Part shown: positions 1-9,827 of the stretch, piece by piece
How positions within the stretch are numbered: the stretch's first letter is position 1
Layout of the letters: every line of letters starts with the position of its first letter
Assembly (NCBI RefSeq): GCF_001761485.1
Contig: NC_090772.1
Span: 124,001-188,000, forward strand
Length of the DNA: 64,000 nucleotides
Source: Yarrowia lipolytica
Lineage: Eukaryota; Ascomycota; Dipodascomycetes; Dipodascales
Reading direction: 5' to 3'
Translations under genes and position numbers: made by a program
Notes under the pieces: generated by a model
Told to the model about the DNA's origin: nothing
The model's database searches: none
Seen by the model: only the letters and a program-made list of their open reading frames with translations

Positions 1-1613
1 GCAGTGGCCCATGCTGCGTCTGCCGCCGTGCGACCGGTGACTGGAGCTGTAGGCTCGACGGCCGCCGCCAGTGAAGATTCGCCTCCCCCACCGCGCTGCG
101 CGAATTGCTGCTGGTACGGGAGCTGCTCCGCCCCGCGGGTGTGCGATCCCATCGACCACCCCGGCCGCGCTGAACCGCTCTTCCGATCTCAACCCCCTCG
201 CCGCTGCCCAGCCCCATCTGTGGACCCACAGCTGCCCCCTCGGGCCGCATTCCGCCCGCCGACTTGCGCGACGTGGGCTCGTCGGTGCGAAGCAGCAGCC
301 GCGCATCCAGCAGCACCACCTCGCTCACACTGAAGGAGACGCCCAATGCAGGCGCCGCACCCACCTCTGGTGGAGTTTCGGCCGCCGCCAAAAAGGAGCC
401 CACCAAGCGGTTCTTCGCCTACGACAACGGCACCCACGAGCATTGCCTCAAGGCCGCAAAACGTCACGAAAAGATTGGCAACATGATCAAGGATCTGCTG
501 GGCGCCAAAAAGCTGCGAGATGAGGCCGTCTCTGCCGTGCCGCAGATTCTCGCTGGCGCCAACGCCCCCAACGGAGGTAACGGCGACCTGCCCCCCTCGC
601 TCATGCACGGTTTCCTCAAGCAGATCAACGATCCCAACTCGCCGAACCCCCAGGTGCAACATGCCCACCCTGCACCCGAAAAGGACGGAAAGAACCCCTA
701 TGTTTGCAACCATCCGGCCACGACATCGGGCTCATTCCTGGAGAAGTACGGTCGCTGTCAGGAAGTGATTGGAAAGGGCGCCTTTGGCGTTGTGCGTATT
801 TCACACAAGGCGGCTGATCGGAAAAGCGGCACTGCGGAGCAGCTGTATGCCGTTAAGGAGTTCAAGCGCCGGCCCAACGAGACGGAAAAGCACTACAACA
901 AGCGGCTGACGTCCGAGTTCTGCATCTCGTCGTCGCTGCACCACCCGAACATCATCCACACGCTGGATTTGTTGCAGGACGCCAAGGGCGACTACTGCGA
1001 GGTGATGGAGTTTTGCTCTGGCGGCGACCTGTACACTTTGATTCTGTCTGCCGGCAAGCTCGAGTTCACCGAGGCCGACTGCTTCTTCAAGCAGATCATC
1101 CGGGGCGTCAACTATATGCACGACATGGGTGTGGCTCATCGGGATCTCAAGCCGGAAAATATTCTGCTGACGCTCAAGGGTACGGTCAAAATTACCGACT
1201 TTGGCAACGGCGAGTGTTTTCGAATGGCGTGGGAAAAGGAGGTGCATCTGAGTAACGGGCTGTGTGGCTCTGCTCCTTACATTGCCCCCGAGGAGTACCA
1301 CGAGAAGGAGTTTGATCCGCGACCGGTCGACATTTGGGCCTGTGGAGTCATTTACATGGCGATGCGAACCGGCCGACATCTGTGGCGAACTGCCAACGCT
1401 GAGGAGGACGAGTTCTACACCCGGTATCTGCAGGGTCGAAAGGACGAGGATGGTTACGAGCCCATTGAGCATTTGAAGAGAGCGCGTTGTCGAAACGTGA
1501 TTTATTCGATTCTGGACCCTGTTCCGAGTAGACGGATTACGGGCAAGCAGATTTTGAATAGTGAGTGGGGCCGGGAAATCAAGGTGTGTGAGGCGGGTGA
1601 GACGGGTCATTAA
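1..1613 (+). CDS. SAT4: Sat4/Hal4-family serine/threonine kinase, 5' end damaged
   Basis: The protein kinase domain is complete. It has a glycine loop GKGAFG near 775, the ATP-binding lysine in YAVKEF near 855, the catalytic loop HRDLKPEN near 1140, DFG near 1200, and IAPEEY in the activation segment near 1285. The loop sequence and the SGGDLYTLI hinge resemble yeast Sat4/Hal4 and its relatives, fungal kinases that stabilise nutrient and potassium transporters at the plasma membrane; that role is inferred from the family. A Ser/Ala-rich low-complexity region precedes the domain. The stop is the TAA at 1611-1613. No credible start is visible: the reading frame is open from about 174, has no ATG before about 483, and is closed upstream by a TGA at 171-173 that lies inside an Illumina adapter sequence. 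The N-terminus is therefore probably an assembly casualty. Bases 1-168 may be displaced kinase sequence or foreign to the locus. Kinase family is secure; the exact paralogue (Sat4, Hal5 or Npr1-like) less so. Confidence 0.85.
170..189 (+). other. Illumina paired-end adapter remnant (copy 1)
   Basis: The 20 bases CTGAACCGCTCTTCCGATCT are identical to the 3' end of the Illumina paired-end adapter/primer 2, and the match extends one base to the left (169). The same 20-mer recurs at 7491-7510 in the same orientation. Two copies in 64 kb cannot be chance. Adapter reads run into the insert on the right, so the sequence to the right is probably genuine and the join on the left suspect. The adapter contributes the TGA that closes the kinase frame upstream. 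Confidence 0.93.
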
Positions 1614-3005
1614 GAGCGGCACGAGTAGTGTAGCAGCTACACGTGCGCTTTTGATCCTATCACTTCTGTCAGATGACTGGATCTAACTAGTCTCGCTTCA
1701 GTGACACCGTTTGAGAATGTTCTGTTGTTGGTTGTTCATTGTTCAATTCTGTTCATGTTCTGCTGGTAGTAGTTAGCTCAAGCGCAGTCAGCGAGAAAGG
1801 GAAGCTGGCGTTTTTTATTGAAAAGCCGAAAGGCACGCATATAATTGGAATTAATCGCATATTTATCGGACTGTGGTCTTGGGTCCAGGAGTATTCTAGG
1901 GCCATGAGCTACCTTGGTCAGTAGCTGAGTCGGTGATGTAGACAGATGTCCAGGGGGTTCTCCCATTGATCTACTCTCAGTTGGACAGCCACTACAACTA
2001 CACTTGTCCAACGATTTTCTCTACTAGCCAAACTTCACCAGCAGCGCGAACCAGTACAACTCCATCTGGAGAAGTCCTTTGAAGACTGTGGGCTCCATTT
2101 GCCTGTCAACCACCGGACTTCAGGCTTGTCTCTCGACGAGATGATGGAAGTACTCAAACGGTGCAAGTGTTTTATTGTACGAGTACACAAGTAGTTGGAC
2201 CACATCAGTTTCAACAATTGCGAGCGCATGGCCAATTATTTCCCACTGTCACGCTACCCTCATTCTCTCCATCAAATTAGTCATTGCAACATCCAAAATG
2301 GCTCTCAGGGTCTTCCACAGAGGCGGTATCTACGGAGGAGAGGCAGTATCTACGGGGGAGAGACAGTATCTACGGAGGAGAGACAGTATCTACGGAGGAG
2401 AGACAGTATCTACGGAGGAGAGACAGTATCTACGGAGGAGAGACAGTATCTACGGAGGAGAGACAGTATCTACGGAGGAGAGACAGTATCTACGGAGGAG
2501 AGACAGTATCTACGGAGGAGAGACAGTATCTACGGAGGAGAGACAGTATCTACGGAGGAGAGACAGTATCTACGGAGGAGAGGCAGTATCTACGGGGGAG
2601 CTCCATCTCAAGTTCAAAGATGCGGCCAATCTCAGGTGACTGGGAGTATCCGGCAGGCGATCTATCTCTGGCCCGGCCAGCAATGACAAGAGAGTGTAAC
2701 CGAGAAATCGACAATCTGATCCTCCAGGCCGCACATGGAACAGTCTCGATTGAAAAACCATGGCAACTCGTGAACTACCATTCTTCAATCTGTCAGTTCG
2801 CACTTGTAGGACTTCCGACTCACTACTTGGCCAATGGCAACTTTCAACTCGTCTCTCCTTAAGGCACTTGCATCCGACTTCTTCTCGCCAGGTTCTGGAC
2901 AATTCAACATTGTAATCTGTAATCTGTATATCCTATCTTTAGTATCTATTCAATTAGCAGTAGCTAGTGACAACAAGTCACCATGTATTCGCTCTTCAAT
3001 GCGAT
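1614..3005. other. Intergenic region between kinase and DIP2, containing a minisatellite
   Basis: This is the shared 3' flank of two convergent genes. I see no credible gene. Open frames between 2175 and 2862 exist only because the 20-bp repeat at 2321-2600 lacks stops in all three forward frames. The remainder is unremarkable AT-balanced spacer. Confidence 0.7.
2321..2600. repeat. 20-bp minisatellite, 14 tandem copies
   Basis: The unit AGACAGTATCTACGGAGGAG is repeated head to tail 14 times without interruption. The eleven central copies are identical. Only the first two units and the last carry substitutions (AGGC in place of AGAC, GGGGAG in place of GGAGGAG). Identical centre and variant edges point to recent expansion by slippage or unequal exchange. 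Because 20 is not a multiple of three, every forward frame reads the same 20-residue periodic peptide, which explains three overlapping open frames here. The reverse strand carries a TAG in each unit and so is closed. Confidence 0.97.
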
Positions 3006-5744
3006 TTAAACAACCGTGCCAAAAGCACGCTTCTTCTGCGATCTCTCCTCGGCCTCCTTGGCCTCCACAGCGTCGATAAACTCCTTCTTATGATGCAGGT
3101 CCCAGTTTTGCTTGATGAACCGCAGACCGGCCAGGTTGTAGCCAATCTCGGACTTTTGACGAGCCAGGCACTTTCGAATGTTGTGTCGCACCTCCTCCAG
3201 CATGGGCTTGAGCTCCCGGGAAGCCACAATCTGCTTATGGTGAGTTCGAGTCACGAAAAAGAGAACCCGACACACAAGAGGAATAGACCACTCCTTGGCG
3301 GTCCAGATCTGGATGAACCGCACCAGCTTCATCACGTGGCTGAAGGGCAGCACCAGCAATGAGTCCTCCAGCTGCGCTGGCTTGATCTTCTCAACAACGT
3401 TGAGAACGTGTCGCTCGGCAGACAGCTTCAGCGTGGCGAGAATCACGTGACGGGGAGGGCAGGCCGCGTTGGGGTTGGTTGCCTGGGCAATCTTCCAGTT
3501 TTCGATCAGGTCCAGGTCCTCGGTTCCCATTTCCAGCGCCTCCATGAGCTTTTCTCCGCCCTTGAGCGTCTCTCCAGTCTGCATATGCACTTTATCCACG
3601 ACCGCGTCTTCCTTGTCATCTTCGTCGAGCTCCTGGCCCTCTCCCTCGAGAGACACGGCGAGTGTGGACTCATACATTTCCTCGAGCTCCTTTTCTCGTT
3701 CTTCTTCGAGGAAGATTTCGTCATCGGACTCCATCCACACTCGGATACTCTTATCATGCGAACCGGAGACAATAAAGTCACCGGCAGACGACACGCAGAG
3801 GGCCCAGACCTCGCCGACGTGGCCCACCAGCCGCTGGATGCAGTCAAACTTGTCTCCGTCCCAGTACTTGACCAGCCTGTCTTTTCCTGCCGAAAAGAAG
3901 TTGTGAGACCCGGGTACAAACTTGACGCTCATGACCGAGTCGGCGTGTCCAAACAGAGACTTTCGACAGTCTCCAAAGTCCAGACCCCACAGCTTGATGT
4001 TCTTGTCGGCCGAACATGTGACGATGATGTTGGAATCGCTGGAAATGTCCATGGCCAAAACAGGCAGCTTGTGGCCGTACAAGTTGAGGTAGAACTTGAG
4101 CGAGTCGAAGAAAAAGACTTTAACAGTCGAGTCCAGCAGAGAGCAGGCAATGTACTTGTTATCTGACGATAGAGTGACGCACAGAACGTCGTCGGACAGC
4201 TCCAGAACACGGGTCTGCTTCAGCTTCAGCTTCTGAGTGGTCTCTCCAGTACCGGGAACGGTCTCCGAGGAAACAGCCAGCTCCCAGAAACACACCCGCT
4301 TATCAGATCCACCCGTAACCACGGTTTTGCCGTCACTGGAAACGTCACAAGACCACAGAGATCCCTCATGGGCATCTACAGTGTCAATGAGAGACGAGGA
4401 AGCAACATCAAACAGCTGGATCTGTCCAGACTTGGTTCCAACAATCACCAGCGAGTCTCCAGGCAGAAACTTGACACACAGAGCATACCCACAGTCCATG
4501 GACCGAATGCAGTTTGTGGTTCTGAGATTCCAGATTTTGAGCTGACCGTTGGAGGTGGAGGCCACCATCTTGTCATCAGAAGAAAGAGACAGAGCCCGAA
4601 TGTCGGCGCGGTGGCCGCACAGATCGATCACGTGATCCCGGCTAAACTTGCCGTCCTCCAACTCGAGGGTGTAGTACTCCAGAGAGTTGTTTGTGAGCGC
4701 CACCAGCAGGCCTGCGGCGTCCTTGTTGGCGCCAGACACCGATTCTGATCCCGTCCACGTCACGTTTCTGATCTTGGCAGATGTCTTGAAGTTGACCACC
4801 TGCACCCAGATCTCGTTGACCGACTTCTCGTCGTACTCGTCTTCGTCAACAGTATCACCCTTCTTGACTCGACGTTTGATTTTCTTAGCAATAGATTTCT
4901 TGATCTCGGCCAAAGTTCGTCGTCGCCACAATTCCACAGTCTTATCGTTACCGGAAAAGATGACATGGCCGCCGTCCTTGGAAAACTCGATATCGATGCC
5001 TCGGTCGTTGGAAACCCGCTCCAGAGAACCGCGCTGAGAGAGCATCTCGCCGTCCTTGGCGTCCAAATCCACCTGCCAGACCTTGACCTCCTTTTCTCGC
5101 CCCACAGTCATGACGGTGTCGCTGTAAACGTCCATGGCCCACACCTCGGAGCCGCCCACCCGCGTCTCGATGCAGTCACGTGACTCCAGGTCCCAGATCT
5201 TGACCAAGCCGTCCTTGGCGCACGTGATGAGTTTCTTTTCGTCTAGGAACTTGACTCCCGTCACCTGGTCTCGGTGGGATCGCAGTCGAGACACGCCCAC
5301 CTCTTCAACTAGGTCCCACAGAATCACGTTGGAGTCACGCGAGCCGGAAACAAGCCGGGTTCCACTTGCGTCAAACTCGAGACATGTGATTGAAGACTTG
5401 TGGCCCTTGAAGGTGGTCATTACCTGGCCAGATCGATAGTCAAACACCCGGATACTGCCGTCGGTGTATCCCGCAGCTAGCAGTTCGGAAAAATAGTTTG
5501 TCAGCACAGAAACAACCGGAGGAGACGCAGTTGCCACCGTGGCACCTGTTCCGACTGCCAGATCGCTGTCTGACAGCTTCTGAACACAGGTTCCGGCCTT
5601 GATGTCCCAGGCCAGAACTGTCTCTAGAGCCCCTGTCACGGCCCGTCCAGTACTGGAATTTGAATTTTTCAGCCACAGCGCATTGCTCGACGACACGACG
5701 CCAAACACGGCCTCGGCCTCGAATCGGTTGTATGATTTTACCAT
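3006..5744 (-). CDS. DIP2: U3 snoRNP / small-subunit processome WD40 protein Dip2 (Utp12)
   Basis: The 912-residue protein begins MVKSYNRFEAEAVFGV, which closely matches the start of yeast Dip2. It carries many WD40 repeats forming two propellers (roughly residues 15-400 and 400-690; examples are GHKSSITCLEFD, SGSRDSNVILWD, GSHDKSIRVW). An acidic linker follows, then a C-terminal Utp12 domain (about 780-890) ending in the short basic tail KKRAFGTVV, as in yeast. Dip2 is a UTP-B subunit that binds U3 snoRNA-containing pre-ribosomes in the nucleolus and is needed for 18S rRNA maturation (family knowledge). An in-frame ATG 17 codons upstream, at 5795, was rejected because homology starts at MVKSY and the ATG there has a good context (accATGGt in sense). 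The gene is convergent with the kinase. Confidence 0.97.
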   Translation of the reverse strand: MVKSYNRFEAEAVFGVVSSSNALWLKNSNSSTGRAVTGALETVLAWDIKAGTCVQKLSDSDLAVGTGATVATASPPVVSVLTNYFSELLAAGYTDGSIRVFDYRSGQVMTTFKGHKSSITCLEFDASGTRLVSGSRDSNVILWDLVEEVGVSRLRSHRDQVTGVKFLDEKKLITCAKDGLVKIWDLESRDCIETRVGGSEVWAMDVYSDTVMTVGREKEVKVWQVDLDAKDGEMLSQRGSLERVSNDRGIDIEFSKDGGHVIFSGNDKTVELWRRRTLAEIKKSIAKKIKRRVKKGDTVDEDEYDEKSVNEIWVQVVNFKTSAKIRNVTWTGSESVSGANKDAAGLLVALTNNSLEYYTLELEDGKFSRDHVIDLCGHRADIRALSLSSDDKMVASTSNGQLKIWNLRTTNCIRSMDCGYALCVKFLPGDSLVIVGTKSGQIQLFDVASSSLIDTVDAHEGSLWSCDVSSDGKTVVTGGSDKRVCFWELAVSSETVPGTGETTQKLKLKQTRVLELSDDVLCVTLSSDNKYIACSLLDSTVKVFFFDSLKFYLNLYGHKLPVLAMDISSDSNIIVTCSADKNIKLWGLDFGDCRKSLFGHADSVMSVKFVPGSHNFFSAGKDRLVKYWDGDKFDCIQRLVGHVGEVWALCVSSAGDFIVSGSHDKSIRVWMESDDEIFLEEEREKELEEMYESTLAVSLEGEGQELDEDDKEDAVVDKVHMQTGETLKGGEKLMEALEMGTEDLDLIENWKIAQATNPNAACPPRHVILATLKLSAERHVLNVVEKIKPAQLEDSLLVLPFSHVMKLVRFIQIWTAKEWSIPLVCRVLFFVTRTHHKQIVASRELKPMLEEVRHNIRKCLARQKSEIGYNLAGLRFIKQNWDLHHKKEFIDAVEAKEAEERSQKKRAFGTVV

Positions 5745-6082
5745 GGTGTGATGGGGTTGTAGATGTAGTGCAAATTGCAGTCGCCATGCATGCAAATAAA
5801 AATATTTTAGACTTCGCGTTAAGGTTTTTCAGTTTACAGTACAGATTATGACTATGAGCGCAACAGTACAACTGAGGAACCCCTTCTGCTTACATAAGTC
5901 ACCATTTGCTAGGTTAAGTATAACTACAAAGACGTACACTTGCTATGGCGGTTGTCTCGTGTTCGTGATGTGATTATGGACAGTTAGTGACAATTATTGA
6001 CAGAGTCAAGTGTCCAATAATTTAGTTTAGCCACGATAGGGTCTTTGTTGGGATATTACTTGACACTTGTGTTGTACTGTAC
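5745..6082. other. DIP2 upstream region
   Basis: AT-rich spacer between the DIP2 start and the LINE fragment. It presumably holds the DIP2 promoter. It contains GTACTGTAC at 6074-6082, one of many such short motifs in this window. No gene seen. Confidence 0.6.
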
Positions 6083-7490
6083 ATACATCCAAACTCCGGT
6101 AGGCAGAGGAGGACTGAACCTGCGGGACATGGGACGTTTCATGGTGTGCCTGAAGGCCGCTCGGGCTTACAGGTTCTTCCATGGCTCATCGCCGGCCCTT
6201 TGGGACTGCACCTTCCAGTTCTACAGCAGAACTCACAGTCTCACACAGGAAAAGCCACACCAGCGCGTCGACTGCCGCTTTCCGACAGGCCAAGCTTGGG
6301 GCTACGCAGCCTCCCCCACCATGCGAGACGCAATCAGAGCTTCTTTCGAGCTCAACAAGCCCCTCACCGCGGAACATGCCAACCCTCGAGAAGATCACGA
6401 GCCCTCTACAACAGACACAGTTAATCACAGAATCTGGGAACGAAACCAGGTGAACGTGAGAGCAGCAGAATCTTTCCGGGAAGCACACGTCGACATCGCA
6501 GCCGCGAGACGATACCATCCGGTCAGAATGGTGTCCACAGCGGAAATCGACCACCTCCGGTGGAGCATGGGACCACCAACTTACTCTAGAGAACTTCATG
6601 TTTCACAAGACCCCGTCTCCCGACTTGCCAAACTTCCCACACACCACTTGCACGACCGAAGAAGTGGACTCAACGAAGCCGACTACGGGGGCATCTCTGG
6701 ACGACATGGTCTTGGCAGGAGGTAATGCATGAACCTTCGAAAAACACTACATCGCCGACGCCAACAAAGAACACAAGTTCTTTCAACCTCATGCGGATAT
6801 CTCGACTTCCGCTCGTGAAAATGGAGGATACCCTGACGACCACGTTTTCACCAAGAAGAATCCAGGATGCGGGCTCTGTGATAAGGCCATCATTCAGGAT
6901 CTGCACGAGCATATCTTCTGCAAGTGCGAAGTTCTTCTTTCCATGTTGACCAGGATGAAGATTCCGTCAGTGGACTCTCTAAAGGACTGGATCTTTACCG
7001 AGTCGAAATGTGGAGTAATCCCCCTCTTTCCCAGGGGCATTGTGAACAGTGGACGCCCCCCGGAAACATTCAAACAAGTCCCAAGACACGCAAATATCTG
7101 CGGGAAATTGGCTTATGGGATCTGAAAAATGGAGAGATCCTTCCGGTAACTCAGGGAACGACCGCCACCCTGGGAAATGTCCAACAGGGGTTTGCTTTCA
7201 ATTCCTGAAGGAAGCCCAGATGTGTTTCTACGATGGACAAACCCCCAGCACTTCACGGATGAGCGAGAGTAAGACACAGTAGCAAAGCGTAAAAGGCGGC
7301 CGAGGGCCACCGAGAGAACAGCGTAGCAGGGCGCGTAGTCACCACAGGGGACGCAGAACCAAACCAATGACGAAGAAGAACCACAAGGAGAAGTTTTCAA
7401 AGGCAATGCAAATGAAGAGGGCAATGGAAGGATTGAGATTAGAGAACTGGAGACTGGAGTGGCGTTTTCCCGATGAACGCGAACAAACAC

Positions 7491-7510
7491 CTGAACCGCT
7501 CTTCCGATCT
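7491..7510 (+). other. Illumina paired-end adapter remnant (copy 2)
   Basis: The 20 bases are identical to those at 170-189 and to the 3' end of Illumina paired-end adapter 2. They lie within the 3' part of the LINE fragment. Multi-copy elements are where assemblers break, so an untrimmed read end closing a repeat gap is a natural explanation. Linkage between the LINE body (left) and the segment from 7511 onward (right) needs verification. Confidence 0.93.
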
Positions 7511-7688
7511 CGCCTCGAGACTGCCCATTGTTCAGTATTTAGTTGGCATTACCAACTAACTTTAGAAATTAGTTGGGGACTTCTCAATAGCTTCATGTAG
7601 AGAAACCCATCATATTCGTGTAAGCGTACATTCATTTCAAAGGTTATTCTTTCACGGCAAAGTTATAAATTAAATTAAATGTATATGC

Positions 7689-7707
7689 AAAAAAAAAAAA
7701 AAAAAAC
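7689..7707 (+). repeat. Poly(A) tract ending the LINE
   Basis: Nineteen uninterrupted A residues close the LINE-like segment, as expected for target-primed reverse transcription of a polyadenylated transcript. The HEL2 stop codon lies about 95 bp beyond, so the insertion sits just 3' of HEL2. Confidence 0.85.
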
Positions 7708-7802
7708 TGTACGGAATGTACTGTTCTATAGTGGTACTCCATCACTGACATATTTCTAAATGCATTACGTCTACTGGTACAGTACAATTACACTCGTTAG
7801 CC

Positions 7803-9827
7803 TTACAAGCCCAGGTCCAGAACAATCTTCTTGCCCTTCTTGGTGGTCTTGAGAGTGTTGGGGTTCTCGGGCTCCTCGTAGGGCGAATGCAGAGACGCAG
7901 CCCCCCACTGGCCCGGGGGAACCACGGGGTTCACTCGTCCGTACTTTTTGGGAGCGGCCTTGGGAAGAGCCGGAAAGTCGGCCTCGTTGCGCACAATTTT
8001 CTTGGTGGTCTTGGGAGCAGGAGCGCCCCACGAAGCCAACGAAGAAGAAGACGCGCCGGGCGACGAAATCGACAGTCCGTTCATACGGCCTGCAAGGTTA
8101 GTAGATGAAGAAGCACGCGACGAAGAGGTACTTGCTGACCGCGACGACGATGCTGAAGATCCACCCCCGAGAGCAGGGAAAGCGGACTCGCTGCGGGTAT
8201 CCATTCTGCCCGAGGCTCTACCAGAAGAAGAACCAGCAGAAGATGCAGACCATGCCGAGTTGATCATGGGTTTGTTTTTGGGAACGAGCCGCAGTGTGGG
8301 AGCCGTCTTGCTCTTCTTGTGTTCGTCCCATGCAATTCGCAGCTTATGTTTGACACCCGAGTTTTGCATCAGGCCCGCCACCTCTTCGATCAGCAGCTCC
8401 AGGTCCGACGTCGATGTGCCCTGGAAAAGCGTCACGTAGCCAAACACCAGCTTCTTGCCGTCAATCTGATACCTGAGAAACTTGTTGGTCATCTCCTCAA
8501 ACTCATCGAACTTGGACATGCTGTAACCGAGGTAGTTGCGGGCCCGCTCGTTGAGCCGTCGCATCTGCAGCTGCTGCGAAGTGGGGGCTGCAGGAGCAGA
8601 GGGAGTCGAGCTGCCTGACCGACTGCTTCCAGCGGCAGAAGAGCCTCCGAGAGCAGGGAAATCAGTTGCCGAAAACGCCGGGCCTGTTCGCTCAACCACA
8701 GTCGGCTGCTGCTGGTTGCGTTGCTGTTGCTGCTGGGGAGCAGGCTGGGAAATGGTGCTCAGCTCTCCTCCAAAGCCTCGGCGTCGATTGTTACCGCTTC
8801 GAACAGGCTCAAAGGCAACGTCAATGTTTCGCGATGCCTTGCCTGCGTACAAATTAGGATGCTGTTCAATCTGGTGCGCCTTGAGATCAATGTCATTGTC
8901 AAAGGCCACAAACTTGGCGTCCAGACATGACTGCACAGTACACACGTAATGCTCGTCCTTGAAGTGTTCAAACAGATGTTCGTAGTTGCGGAAGTACCGC
9001 GGCTGAAACTCCGGGTTGCCACGGTTCAGCTTCTCGCACATGTGGCACTTTTCGTGCTTGTCTCGCATGTGTTTGAACAGATGATCGCCGTCGTAGAATC
9101 GCTCACGGCAGAACTTGCACTCGGGATGGCCAGAAAAACCAATCTCCTGGGCCATACCGCGCTGCATGTGGTCGGTGAGCTGCTTAGTGCCGTAGAGCCG
9201 CCGCTCAATGGGGAACTGCTTCTTGTGGACAAAACAGAGGTTGCAGACCTGCTTGTGGTGGGCGTCCCGCACGTGATCCTTGAAGTGCTGCGCGTTATTG
9301 AGCTGCGACTTGCAGATCGGACACTTGTGTTTCAGCAGCAGTAGCGAGTCGTTCTTGATGGGCTCACTCTCAAACTTCATGTGGAACTCATCGGAGCTGG
9401 CCTTGAGATCCAGCACGCTGTACTCCTCAAACCGCTTGTCGGCCGAGTTGGCAATCACCACGTAATCGTGTTCACTTCGGCAGAACTCGCACTTTCGGCT
9501 GCCAAACAGCGCCTCTCGTCGTAAGGGACATTTGTGGCACATGACGTTGTTGCACTGTGTGATCGCGTAGTACTTGACTTTTTCCGCGCAAATGTGGCAA
9601 AGGTCCGCGTCGTCATCATCCTCGTTCTCCTCCTTGCGCTCCTCCGAGTCGTCGTCCTCCGAGTCTCCTTCCTCCTTGTCTCTATTCGGCTTTTCGTCTC
9701 CCTTTTCTCTTTCTCGTCTCGGTCGTGATTTGCCACCTCGGTTGCCCCGCTTTTTGCCGGGCTGTAGAGCAGAAGATACGCCCGTGGGCTTGGGCTTGGC
9801 CTCCAGTTTTCCGGTCTCGACTCGCAT
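7803..9827 (-). CDS. HEL2: RING-type E3 ubiquitin ligase Hel2 (ZNF598 family)
   Basis: The 674-residue protein opens with a long charged Lys/Arg/Glu/Asp-rich stretch (residues 20-75). A RING finger follows at about 77-118 (CHIC ... CHKCPL ... CEFC). Then come several C2H2-like fingers: HKCPIC near 165, ECKFC near 230, and VCTVQSC near 290. The C-terminal half is Ser/Ala/Gln-rich and holds three copies of a short FPALG/FPALP motif. This order is that of yeast Hel2 and human ZNF598. These enzymes recognise collided ribosomes and ubiquitinate 40S proteins to start ribosome quality control (family knowledge). The start at 9827 is the first ATG in frame. The LINE lies immediately 3' of the gene but does not enter it. 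Confidence 0.95.
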   Translation of the reverse strand: MRVETGKLEAKPKPTGVSSALQPGKKRGNRGGKSRPRREREKGDEKPNRDKEEGDSEDDDSEERKEENEDDDDADLCHICAEKVKYYAITQCNNVMCHKCPLRREALFGSRKCEFCRSEHDYVVIANSADKRFEEYSVLDLKASSDEFHMKFESEPIKNDSLLLLKHKCPICKSQLNNAQHFKDHVRDAHHKQVCNLCFVHKKQFPIERRLYGTKQLTDHMQRGMAQEIGFSGHPECKFCRERFYDGDHLFKHMRDKHEKCHMCEKLNRGNPEFQPRYFRNYEHLFEHFKDEHYVCTVQSCLDAKFVAFDNDIDLKAHQIEQHPNLYAGKASRNIDVAFEPVRSGNNRRRGFGGELSTISQPAPQQQQQRNQQQPTVVERTGPAFSATDFPALGGSSAAGSSRSGSSTPSAPAAPTSQQLQMRRLNERARNYLGYSMSKFDEFEEMTNKFLRYQIDGKKLVFGYVTLFQGTSTSDLELLIEEVAGLMQNSGVKHKLRIAWDEHKKSKTAPTLRLVPKNKPMINSAWSASSAGSSSGRASGRMDTRSESAFPALGGGSSASSSRSASTSSSRASSSTNLAGRMNGLSISSPGASSSSLASWGAPAPKTTKKIVRNEADFPALPKAAPKKYGRVNPVVPPGQWGAASLHSPYEEPENPNTLKTTKKGKKIVLDLGL

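Larger units (their letters stand above)
6083..7707 (+). mobile_element. 5'-truncated LINE retrotransposon fragment, Ylli-like, with poly(A) tail
   Basis: From about 6083 the translation reads TPVGRGGLNLRDMGRFMVCL, the region just after the reverse transcriptase core of L1-clade LINEs (GGLGL-like motif). Near 6868-6940, in a different frame, comes a zinc-knuckle CGLCDK...HEHIFCKC, the zf-RVT type domain found at LINE ORF2 C-termini. The element ends in 19 consecutive A residues (7689-7707). The endonuclease and most of the reverse transcriptase are absent, which is the usual 5' truncation. The coding frame changes between about 6600 and 6720, and a stop follows near 6730, so this is a dead copy. 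A 7-bp ACTGTAC on both sides (6076-6082 and 7707-7713) could be a target-site duplication, but it is short and the motif is common here. The stretch 7491-7510 is adapter sequence, so the 3' part may be wrongly joined. Assignment to Ylli is from memory of that family. Confidence 0.8.

Noticed and set aside
801-1622. 273-codon open frame antisense to the kinase
   Set aside because: It mirrors the kinase catalytic domain; the sense strand has all kinase motifs and the antisense product has none. Codon bias produces such shadows.
2175-2862. Three overlapping open frames of 154-192 codons
   Set aside because: They exist because the 20-bp minisatellite has no stop in any forward frame; flanking codons show no coding character.
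3408-4166. 252-codon plus-strand frame inside DIP2
   Set aside because: Shadow of the conserved WD40 gene on the other strand, with no motif of its own.
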